This document shows, piece by piece, positions 11,859 to 19,509 of a DNA stretch of 36,764 nucleotides. The position numbers and the translations under genes are program-made. Numbering within the stretch: the first letter of the stretch is position 1; every line of letters begins with the position of its first letter. The notes beneath the pieces are model-generated. The model saw nothing but the letters and a program-made list of their open reading frames with translations. It had not been told where the DNA came from and made no database searches. This stretch comes from Brevipalpus yothersi (taxonomy: Eukaryota; Arthropoda; Arachnida; Trombidiformes; Tenuipalpidae). Where the stretch lies: NCBI GenBank assembly GCA_003956705.1, contig QZCP01000193.1, positions 9,455 to 46,218 on the forward strand, in the 5' to 3' direction.

Positions 11859-14800
11859 ATGACAATTGAAGCAGACAACTTAAACTACTCTGTCTGGAAA
11901 GCTGAAAACTTAGCTGTCGGTTCCATCAATGCCTTCAATCGTGCCGACCCAATTAAAGAAGCCATCGGCCACATCCAAAAGCTAGCCAAAAGATGGATAA
12001 TCGGCGTGAATGAAGCCAACCTAAGAAAACTCGGTGACTTCATCACCATCAACAATTTAAATATATACAGTGGAGGCGGCACAGGTAGAGCGATACTAAT
12101 CTCAAACGACAGATGGGAAACGGTCTGGGCACCGGAAGAAGCTGATCTGATTGTGGTACGCTCAAAATTGTTCGAAACACCGCTCACAATATCATGCATC
12201 TACTTATCGCCAAACACAAAGATGCTGGATAGGAAACATGCCAGAAAGATCATCGATAACTTTCATCAACACGTCAAACTGAATAGGACCGATCAACATC
12301 TACTGATGGGTGATGTTAATTGCCGTAGTCACCTATGGGGAAGCCCCACCGAGTGTACACTAGGGAAGATACTCGCTCGCAGCCTAATACACAATAGCTT
12401 CAGAACACTGATCCCGCCAAACGAGGACTACTGGACGCGCCTGGACCCCACACACAATACCACCTCATGGATCGACATCCTGATGGGGAACCACAAGATA
12501 AGTAAGAAACTCGAAGCGAGTGGCGTAAAAGACATCCTAATGAGTGACCACAGGATGCTATGGGCAGTCCTAAGAACCAAAACCAAAACCACTCGCTCCT
12601 GCAACATGAAAGCACTAGATGAACTAGCGAGAAAGGCAGACCTTGAATTTCTGAAAAATGCTCAGGAAACCAAACACGACATCATGATAAAGTGCCGCAA
12701 ACTTGAAGAATTGATGTGCGAGCTAAAAGATAACAGCTCATCAACCATCAGCATGGGAAGAAACCCAATCAAAACACTATTAGCACACAAAAAAAGAGGG
12801 TGCAAAAGACTACTAGGCAAGCTGGCCAAAAGAAGTAAGCGATCGGGAATGAATATCGACTTGGCGAAGACGATCGTTACCACAAAATCGAAACTTGATA
12901 AGCTGAAGAAGAGAATAAAAAAGGAAAAGGGTAGGGTCAAGAGGAAAATTACGAATGACCTGGAAAAAAGACATGGGCCATGGTGGTCAATAAACAAAAT
13001 AATGGGAAAACAATTTATGAAGCTAAAAAGAGGCAATCTGGAAGACAAGATATGTCACAAAACCATCGAGACCGACGAGAATGAATTTTCCAAAAACCTC
13101 TTAACAGAAGAACCCAGTGTCGCTGAAGAAGGCCCTCTATTCAAAAAGCACAACATAACTTTCAATGAGAGTGAAAGAGCGAACATTGCCAAACTCATCA
13201 AGAAAAAACCCTGTGTCTTCGATCATGGCCTGAGCTGCACAATACTGAGCTCAATCCTGAAACACCACCGTGACAACTTGATCGACTTCATATGTAGCTG
13301 CCTAAACATGGAATTCATCCCAAAAATGATCAAAGTAGCGAGAATCCGCCTAATTCCAAAAGCCAACGGCAAACTCAGGCCCCTCTCAATCCAGCATCCA
13401 CTATTCAGACTATTTGATGCCTGCGTGCTTACACACATTAAAAAAGAGATAAACCTCAGCAAACTGATAATCCAGTACGGATTCCTAGAAAAATGCGGAA
13501 CACTCGATGTCCACCTCGCCATCAAGAAATTAAAAAACTCGATTGACTCGCTGGAAGACCTCAGACCATGGCTCTGGATTGCCATAGATCTATCAAAAGC
13601 CTTTGACGAAATCAACTTCGAAGCCATCTACGGTGGAGCAAACAAAGTGGGCCTGTCCCAATGCTCGATCAAATTAATAAGAAGTCTGATAACTGAAAGA
13701 TGTTCCTTTACTGAAACTGGTGAAGGAAGAAAATGGATTAAACACGATAAAGGCACGCCGCAAGGCTCCTTCACCTCCCCCATCATCTTTGGAATTGCAC
13801 TAGAGCTGCTAGCTGGTGCCAATAGCGAAAACATGAAGTTAATTTCCTATGCAGATGATCTGAATATCATTGCAAGAGGTGAGGCCACTAACCCACTATG
13901 GAGCAAAATAGAGGAAAAACTGGATAAAATCTCGCTAGCTCTCAAAAGAATGGGTCTTGAAGTCAACCCAAATAAATCAAATGCAATGATACTCAGCAAA
14001 CATGATAACCAAATGACCAGATCTCTAAGAAACTCCAAGGTTAACATTGCTGGCAAACCAATTGAAATCAAAGATGAGATGAATCTACTCGGCTGCGTAC
14101 TGAAACGACCTAAATCAGCCAAGAACTCTTGTGTCGACAACAATGCAACCATAATAGCGGGAGAAGCTCTTGGCGAAAAGTTAGAAAACCTAAAGAAGAA
14201 AATCAGCCCATTCAGTAGTAGAATAAAAAGTCTCAATCTAAAGCAAACGAAAACACTACTCAGCAGCCTTATACTAGGGCTTGCAAACTATTATGGAGTC
14301 AGAGAACAAGTATGGGACCGATGGGATAGATCGATAGATAAAGGAAATAGACACATGAAAATCATCGGAAGTATAATGAAAAATAGTTTAGATCTAAAAA
14401 AGAATCTCAAAGACGATCTCTTAGCCTACATCCTACTAGGTAGACACATCTCGATCATGCTACACGAGAGCCTCATGGATTACATGAGAGGCAGGAACAG
14501 ACTTAAATCGTTAAATATTGTGACTACAATAAGCCACCCTGTGATAAATCCATATGGCATCAGAATCATCCCCAACCCTCCCATGCCCAGAATTATGGAA
14601 AACAGCTTGAACTTCTTCTGCAAAAAAGAACACAGCCAGACATTCATTCGATTCGGTAGAAGAAGACATGACATAGATCTATGGCTACACCTCATGATAG
14701 TAAAAGAAGGCGATATAATGATTGAGAAAAAGTATGATTTCTGGACTCAGAATGAATGTCACTTGGACATATACGAAATGGCGATGGGAATGTTCATATC

Positions 14801-15407
14801 TGAGAACCTGACTATGCTGAAAGAAGACAAGACGCTCTCGATTGAATGTGACCCGCAACTACAATACCGCATCATGATACCCAAGTACAACACCCCGCTA
14901 TGCTATATGCTAAGAAAGAACTTCGTCAACATCTGCTTCCTGAAGAGAGAAAGAAGAAGCATGCATATTTCTGATAGAGATAGAAGATCTACGCCTAGAT
15001 TGACAATCGAATACACCAGACAATACTGGGATCTCCTGCGAATACTTGACCACAGAGACAGACGAGACAACTCCAAAAATATTGCTGAGAGATACCTACA
15101 TGATAACCAGATGTCTCAAATAAACTGGGACAATTTGAAAAAAGGGGATCTTTTCGGCCTCAGCCTGCTATGTGGTGGCTGGAGAAGTATACTGAGCAAT
15201 GTAACTGCCTGCCCAGAGTGCAGCACAACTCTGTCCACGACCGGTTTACTGATTGGCGCTTGCAACCATATAAAAGGAGCGACCGTTGGAAAAAGAAAGG
15301 TCACACGTGGTAATCTTGATTCAATTTTCAAATCAATGAAAGGAATCCGATGTCTATCATACCACATTTATCTTACGATCTGTAAAATCTCCAATTGTAG
15401 TGATTAA
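11859..15407 (+). CDS. retrotransposon endonuclease/reverse transcriptase (ORF2-type pol)
   Basis: This 1182-residue polyprotein should nick target DNA and copy the element RNA at the nick (target-primed reverse transcription). The start is the first ATG in frame (context CTCAAAATGA). The frame itself is open from 11730. An N-terminal APE-like endonuclease (about 15-245) shows Glu52 in GVNEAN, GDVN at 151-154 followed by HLWGS, SWIDIL with Asp206, and SDH at 229-231. A lysine-rich linker follows. The reverse transcriptase runs from about 494: AIDLSKAF with Asp577, GTPQGS near 632, and YADD with catalytic Asp666/Asp667. Near the C-terminus CPEC (Cys1118, Cys1121), Cys1135 and His1137 suggest a zinc-binding motif with the last two ligands out of the usual His-then-Cys order. 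I see no RNase H domain. The length and motifs suit R1-like elements; the absence of an upstream ORF1 does not. Confidence 0.95.
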   Translation: MTIEADNLNYSVWKAENLAVGSINAFNRADPIKEAIGHIQKLAKRWIIGVNEANLRKLGDFITINNLNIYSGGGTGRAILISNDRWETVWAPEEADLIVVRSKLFETPLTISCIYLSPNTKMLDRKHARKIIDNFHQHVKLNRTDQHLLMGDVNCRSHLWGSPTECTLGKILARSLIHNSFRTLIPPNEDYWTRLDPTHNTTSWIDILMGNHKISKKLEASGVKDILMSDHRMLWAVLRTKTKTTRSCNMKALDELARKADLEFLKNAQETKHDIMIKCRKLEELMCELKDNSSSTISMGRNPIKTLLAHKKRGCKRLLGKLAKRSKRSGMNIDLAKTIVTTKSKLDKLKKRIKKEKGRVKRKITNDLEKRHGPWWSINKIMGKQFMKLKRGNLEDKICHKTIETDENEFSKNLLTEEPSVAEEGPLFKKHNITFNESERANIAKLIKKKPCVFDHGLSCTILSSILKHHRDNLIDFICSCLNMEFIPKMIKVARIRLIPKANGKLRPLSIQHPLFRLFDACVLTHIKKEINLSKLIIQYGFLEKCGTLDVHLAIKKLKNSIDSLEDLRPWLWIAIDLSKAFDEINFEAIYGGANKVGLSQCSIKLIRSLITERCSFTETGEGRKWIKHDKGTPQGSFTSPIIFGIALELLAGANSENMKLISYADDLNIIARGEATNPLWSKIEEKLDKISLALKRMGLEVNPNKSNAMILSKHDNQMTRSLRNSKVNIAGKPIEIKDEMNLLGCVLKRPKSAKNSCVDNNATIIAGEALGEKLENLKKKISPFSSRIKSLNLKQTKTLLSSLILGLANYYGVREQVWDRWDRSIDKGNRHMKIIGSIMKNSLDLKKNLKDDLLAYILLGRHISIMLHESLMDYMRGRNRLKSLNIVTTISHPVINPYGIRIIPNPPMPRIMENSLNFFCKKEHSQTFIRFGRRRHDIDLWLHLMIVKEGDIMIEKKYDFWTQNECHLDIYEMAMGMFISENLTMLKEDKTLSIECDPQLQYRIMIPKYNTPLCYMLRKNFVNICFLKRERRSMHISDRDRRSTPRLTIEYTRQYWDLLRILDHRDRRDNSKNIAERYLHDNQMSQINWDNLKKGDLFGLSLLCGGWRSILSNVTACPECSTTLSTTGLLIGACNHIKGATVGKRKVTRGNLDSIFKSMKGIRCLSYHIYLTICKISNCSD

Positions 15408-15412
15408 ATCAA

Positions 15413-17848
15413 ATGTCGATCCCCATCGGATACTATATCTACTTACCAAACAGTGACTCAATTAACAGCTTACCCAGCCAACAGCTGACTCACCAACATA
15501 ACTATTTACTGTCCACAGCTAATCCAACTCACCTGTACCAACAATATCATCCGAACCATCCTGTGAGCCATCACCAAGCGTCAGTGGGTAGCCAGCTCCC
15601 AACCAATCCTCCATCGGTGGACACGCAGCACCAAACACACCAGGTAACGGTCGGCCAGCTCCCAATCTACTCTCCTTTGTTTGGCGCTCAACTCCATCCA
15701 CAGCAGATATTGATCAACCAGCCCCATATCCATTCTCAGCTACTCGGTACGCAACATCAACTTCATCAGATATCGGTCAGCCAGCCCCCAAACAACCCAC
15801 CATCGACTGACGCTCGTCACCAACCCCATCAGGTATCAGCCAGTCAAGCTCCATCCCACTACAAATTGTTTGGCACTCAACCACAATCTCACCAGGTAAC
15901 AGTCGGTCAGGTTCCAGCTATCCATCCAATCCAAGCACAAACTATCCGTCCTGAAGCTCAACTATCACTCAACCCCTACGGTCTTCCAGCCCAAGTCTTT
16001 CACCAGCCAGCTAATCTACCCTGCTACCCAGCCCCATCACACTGCCCAACGCAAGCTGATTTCAACATCCAGCCACAATCAAGTGGAGGTACTGGAACGG
16101 TAAACACAAGCCAGAGTAGAGTTGAAACTGGCAAGGTAAACACCAATCAATCGCAAAGAGAGAGCGAGTCTCATCAAGTTGCGGCCTCTCTTAATAATGG
16201 AAGAGAGTGGAACAGAGAAGGACCTAGGTTCAATGGTAATGAAGGATATATTCAACATCCTGGAGGTAGAAGATGGTCAAACGGTAACAGAATTGACGAT
16301 GGCTGGAGATTTGATCAGCCTGGAAATTCCAGAAGATTGGAATCTTCTCGATCTAGCGAATGCCAACCAAGTGACGGTGCTAGAGGTAGATCCATCAGCG
16401 AGCACAGCAGTAGGCCAACAAGATACAGCAACTCCTCTGACACTGATGGACAAAGACAATCTAAATGGTCTGGGATTAATAGAAATATGCGAAAGTCTGG
16501 AGAAAGAGAACCTGAGCCCTACCCCAGCAGCCCTCGCCCAATCAAGCGACTCAATGAATTCTCGAACAGAGCCTCATACCTCGAAGCGAAAAGGCTCGCC
16601 AGAGATTGGCTCAGGGAAAAAGAAGAAAATTCTCGGAGAAGTTGCCCGAAAGAGAAGAAAGGGATTAAAATCGAGCAAGTTGCAAAGCATAGAAGCAAAT
16701 CACCCGGCAACTCGTTTTTCGAATTGGAACATGAGAGGAGAGATAGATGGCTTCGACGAGGCAGCCCTTGCCATCGGTCTGATCATTCGAGAAAGAGCCA
16801 TGAAAATCTTTCTCAAGCAGGCGGAAGTGGAATCAGGGAGAAAAGTCACGCTGAAAGAGATAGAAGAAGCAGATCCCCCAGAACTGCAAAGAGAAAGGCC
16901 ACCCACGGGCAAAGAAATGCTGAAGATCATGCTGATGGCCTCAAGAGGGTTGAAAGTTCCAACAAGCGAAGAAGTCATTCTGACACTAGCAAACCCAGAA
17001 GTGATCCTAGAGATGGGAAGATGGTGGTGCCCGCTATGCCCAAGCAACTGGTGCGACATGCACCACCTAAGGAACCATCTGACAAAGAGACACCTAGAAA
17101 GCCGATGGACCTGCAAATGCCAAATGTTTCTGGGCACGAGGCAGGTGATGATAAATCACACCAAGTCTTGCCCCCTAAACCTTCAACAAGCAGCAACTCC
17201 GGAGGACTGGAGACTACTTCTGCTGCCCCTACTCCCACAGAAGTAAAGGATATCATCAAAACAGTCATTGATAAAGTAAAAGATGCACACAAGGGTACAG
17301 AAAATGAGGAAGATGCCGATGATGATGGAGCCAGTGTTAGCTCAACCGAAGAAATTATACTTTCTCTATCCAAAAAAGCCGACTGGCATGACATCTCAAC
17401 AGATGATGATGATGATAATAAAGATAATGAGACGATTCTGAACACCGGAAGCGGTAATGAGCCGAACAACGAAAGAACCGATAAAGATAAAAATCACACT
17501 GAAATCCCACCGAAAGACAAAGATGAGCTGATGACCAAAAAAAGTGACTCAGAAGAGGGCAACCATGTGCCGAAGGAGCTGCTGAACACCGATATGAAGG
17601 ATAACAATAAAATTCTTGATAAAAAGGGTGATACTACAGGTGATAAAGATGCTGAAATAATCAAGAAGGCGACTGAGATAATCGAGAAAGGACATAAAGA
17701 TGGGGGCAAACCAAAGCCAACGGACGAAAGCGAAAATGAAAATCAAAAAGAAAAGCAAACGAAGAAGCGCACATATCGAAAAAAGAGCATCAACGACGCT
17801 CTACCGGCTCCAGGGAAAAAAGACAAGACTAAAAACATGACTAATTAG
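15413..17848 (+). CDS. retrotransposon second ORF, 811-aa low-complexity protein
   Basis: It starts at an ATG five bases after the RT stop (TAA, ATCAA, ATG) in another frame, a spacing that would suit termination-reinitiation. Residues 1-50 are Gln/His/Pro-rich. Residues 53 to about 175 are six imperfect copies of a 21-residue Gln/Pro/His-rich unit. Residues about 215-300 are Gly/Ser/Gln/Asn-rich, about 300-560 are Arg/Ser-rich and basic, and 600-790 are acidic with Asp runs, ending in a Lys/Arg cluster (KKRTYRKKS). No folded domain is recognised and the whole is probably disordered. The central half (262-611) is also read in another frame as a zinc-finger protein, so its Arg/Ser-rich composition may be a by-product of overprinting. 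A role as an RNA-binding or particle-forming ORF1-like protein is inference. An open frame of 811 codons is itself strong evidence of selection. Confidence 0.75.
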   Translation: MSIPIGYYIYLPNSDSINSLPSQQLTHQHNYLLSTANPTHLYQQYHPNHPVSHHQASVGSQLPTNPPSVDTQHQTHQVTVGQLPIYSPLFGAQLHPQQILINQPHIHSQLLGTQHQLHQISVSQPPNNPPSTDARHQPHQVSASQAPSHYKLFGTQPQSHQVTVGQVPAIHPIQAQTIRPEAQLSLNPYGLPAQVFHQPANLPCYPAPSHCPTQADFNIQPQSSGGTGTVNTSQSRVETGKVNTNQSQRESESHQVAASLNNGREWNREGPRFNGNEGYIQHPGGRRWSNGNRIDDGWRFDQPGNSRRLESSRSSECQPSDGARGRSISEHSSRPTRYSNSSDTDGQRQSKWSGINRNMRKSGEREPEPYPSSPRPIKRLNEFSNRASYLEAKRLARDWLREKEENSRRSCPKEKKGIKIEQVAKHRSKSPGNSFFELEHERRDRWLRRGSPCHRSDHSRKSHENLSQAGGSGIREKSHAERDRRSRSPRTAKRKATHGQRNAEDHADGLKRVESSNKRRSHSDTSKPRSDPRDGKMVVPAMPKQLVRHAPPKEPSDKETPRKPMDLQMPNVSGHEAGDDKSHQVLPPKPSTSSNSGGLETTSAAPTPTEVKDIIKTVIDKVKDAHKGTENEEDADDDGASVSSTEEIILSLSKKADWHDISTDDDDDNKDNETILNTGSGNEPNNERTDKDKNHTEIPPKDKDELMTKKSDSEEGNHVPKELLNTDMKDNNKILDKKGDTTGDKDAEIIKKATEIIEKGHKDGGKPKPTDESENENQKEKQTKKRTYRKKSINDALPAPGKKDKTKNMTN
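15569..15937 (+). repeat. 63-bp (21-residue) in-frame tandem repeat
   Basis: About six units in the 811-residue ORF. Each is built on a core like HQVTVGQ followed by a Pro/Asn/Ser stretch and a Gln/His end. Units 2-5 are exactly 21 residues and unit 1 has one extra residue. Divergence between units is high at both DNA and protein level, so the expansion is not recent. Confidence 0.85.
16197..17246 (+). CDS. nested overlapping ORF, zinc-finger gag/ORF1-like protein
   Basis: A 349-codon frame lying entirely inside the 811-residue ORF, in the same frame as the upstream RT. The first ATG is 16197; the frame is open from 16140, so entry by a +1 frameshift from the surrounding ORF is also possible. 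Residues 130-156 hold two basic clusters (KRKG, KKKK and RKRRKG), a likely nuclear-localisation or RNA-binding region. A charged, helix-prone part follows. Then comes a textbook C2H2 finger, C-x2-C-x12-H-x4-H (Cys278, Cys281, His294, His299), and a second finger C-x-C-x12-H-x3-C (Cys306, Cys308, His321, Cys325). This ligand spacing is very unlikely in a chance shadow frame. The likely role is binding element RNA or target DNA, as ORF1 proteins or R2-type N-terminal fingers do. How it is translated is unknown. Confidence 0.78.
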   Translation: MEESGTEKDLGSMVMKDIFNILEVEDGQTVTELTMAGDLISLEIPEDWNLLDLANANQVTVLEVDPSASTAVGQQDTATPLTLMDKDNLNGLGLIEICESLEKENLSPTPAALAQSSDSMNSRTEPHTSKRKGSPEIGSGKKKKILGEVARKRRKGLKSSKLQSIEANHPATRFSNWNMRGEIDGFDEAALAIGLIIRERAMKIFLKQAEVESGRKVTLKEIEEADPPELQRERPPTGKEMLKIMLMASRGLKVPTSEEVILTLANPEVILEMGRWWCPLCPSNWCDMHHLRNHLTKRHLESRWTCKCQMFLGTRQVMINHTKSCPLNLQQAATPEDWRLLLLPLLPQK

Positions 17849-17864
17849 GACTTACTAATTAGGA
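17840..17864 (+). repeat. short direct repeat over the last stop codon
   Basis: Two exact copies of ACTAATTAGGA, at 17840-17850 and 17854-17864. The first contains the TAG stop of the 811-residue ORF; the second leads into the 3' UTR hairpin. Confidence 0.85.
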
Positions 17865-17898
17865 GGGTATACTCGTGAAGGAGTGCCTGCCTCCTAAT
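17858..17898 (+). other. 3' UTR hairpin of the retrotransposon
   Basis: A perfect 9 bp stem, ATTAGGAGG (17858-17866) with CCTCCTAAT (17890-17898). Inside it a second 4 bp stem, ACTC/GAGT (17871-17874 with 17881-17884), closes a 6-base loop. The first copy of the upstream direct repeat could compete for the same 3' arm. Reverse transcriptases of many LINEs recognise 3' UTR structures; this is the best candidate here. Confidence 0.65.
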
Positions 17899-17974
17899 CT
17901 GGTAAACAATGTCCCCCCTTTTTTTAATGCTTTTTACCCTAGTGTAAAATCCATTCCTTTGTGAAATCTCTTTG

Positions 17975-17980
17975 AATAAA
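17975..17980 (+). terminator. poly(A) signal of the retrotransposon
   Basis: An AATAAA about 130 bp after the last stop codon, within a few bases of the estimated 3' end. Confidence 0.55.
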
Positions 17981-19452
17981 TCATCTTCATCATCACCTGG
18001 AATGTATGTATACATGTATACATGTATCTTCTAATTTCAACTTTTTCACTGACCACTCACCACATCACTACCTCCGGTATATATATTCGTACACATACAA
18101 TTGTAATCATGTAATCGCAATCATCATCGATCACATGGCCATATCGGCACTTACACTTACACACACAGAAGTGTGGTAACAATGTTCTATTGGCCCGAAT
18201 AACGGTACTTTGACGGAACTAATTTGTGTGCCTCTCTCTCTCTCCCTCTCTCTCACTCACTCACTCACTTTTTGAAAGATAAAAAAACAATGATGAAAAT
18301 ATTGCTACTTGACAAATTGTGTGTGAGTATGTATCACACTGATTAATCACTGCTAGACCAACATCAAAGGTGTCCAAGGTATGCCGCTGTTTGTTGGATG
18401 ACTGAATCAGACCATTATTTGGACACACTATTTATGATCAAATCGTTACTTACTGACCCACTGGAAAATATCAGGTCAATTGATGACCTCTCTCTCTATC
18501 TCTCTATTATGTAATGGTCACTTAGGACCACTCCAGACTCAAGTGGCCATCGTACAAGGACCGATGGGATTGAATTGTTACGGAAAAGAACTGTTGATCA
18601 CTTCAAAATGTTGATGAAGATTTGAAGAGGACATCTCAGCATTGAAATACAATCAATACTTGTATCTTTCTCTCCTCTCAGTATGCTCTCCAAACAATAT
18701 TGATTGTCCAGTTGGAGGTGAGAATCGTGTTCAGTGTGAGTCCATGCATACATACACACACAAGGATTGAGAATAGAATGAATGGAATTGCTGTCGAGTG
18801 GATAGTAAATACAGTATGTGGTGAGTGAGTGAATAAAAGTCCCGTTGATTTGGAAAATGAGAAAAAAATGTATTTATTCTAATCATAGGTGATAAAAGAT
18901 AATGCAAGTTGCATAAATTGAATTATTTATCGGTTGATCAAACAGATTGGATCCAAATTTCATCTCTCAAAATTTTGCTTCCTCTCTCCTCCTTGAGGCT
19001 CCTTATAATTTTGTCAACAAAAATTTATCAAATAACTTTTTTGAAATGACAATTCTGAGATAATTTATTATTGAATGCACACAAATACACACACTTGAGA
19101 ACAATCGAAAGTCAATCGAATTAGTGGAGGTGTCATCCGATAATCAAGTGTAATGTCCGACAGTCTTGATTTTATCACACACACACACAAGTGGTGGGTG
19201 AAGAGAAGAGGATGAAAAATGGAAGATGGGGAGGGAGAGAGAGAAGAAGAGATGGTTGAAATCATTGGACCAGATAAAGTGAACAAGCTGACATGTGGCC
19301 TGGGGCCATGTTGCTCATCAGTTGTGGTGAGGCGAATACAGAAGACAAATGATGTCGAAGAGGAGAGAGAGAGAGATAGCACAAGTATTCTCTTTGCTCT
19401 CAATTTAAATCCACTCATCATCGCCACTATCAGCACCACCAAATGCTGAGGT

Positions 19453-19453
<1 letters not shown>

Positions 19454-19506
<53 letters not shown>
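19454..19506. repeat. (AG)n microsatellite
   Basis: A pure AG array of about 53 bp. Confidence 0.96.

Positions 19507-19509
<3 letters not shown>

Larger units (their letters stand above)
11283..17983 (+). mobile_element. non-LTR (LINE-like) retrotransposon, R1/I-like, reversed ORF order
   Basis: A 6.7 kb block, richer in GC than its surroundings and with an A-rich coding strand. It encodes an APE-type endonuclease plus reverse transcriptase, then a low-complexity ORF with an overlapping zinc-finger ORF. It has no long terminal repeats. All three frames are uninterrupted, so the copy is probably young. The ends are estimates: composition changes near 11280, and a poly(A)-signal-like AATAAA is at 17975-17980. 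A possible 7 bp target-site duplication, TAAATCA, lies at 11276-11282 and 17977-17983. It is short and AT-rich and could be chance. The endonuclease motifs (GDVN with a WGS after it, and SDH) resemble the R1/LOA/I assemblage, but clade placement needs a tree. Most LINEs carry ORF1 upstream of the RT; here nothing gag-like is seen upstream. Confidence 0.92.

Noticed and set aside
12662..13048. Long antisense frames across the retrotransposon ORFs
   Set aside because: They are shadows of the sense coding frames; hydrophobic runs come from reading Lys/Glu codons backwards.
19068..19442. 124-codon minus-strand frame and 76-codon plus-strand frame
   Set aside because: Overlapping open frames on opposite strands in GA/CT- and CA-rich DNA, with no domain; judged chance.
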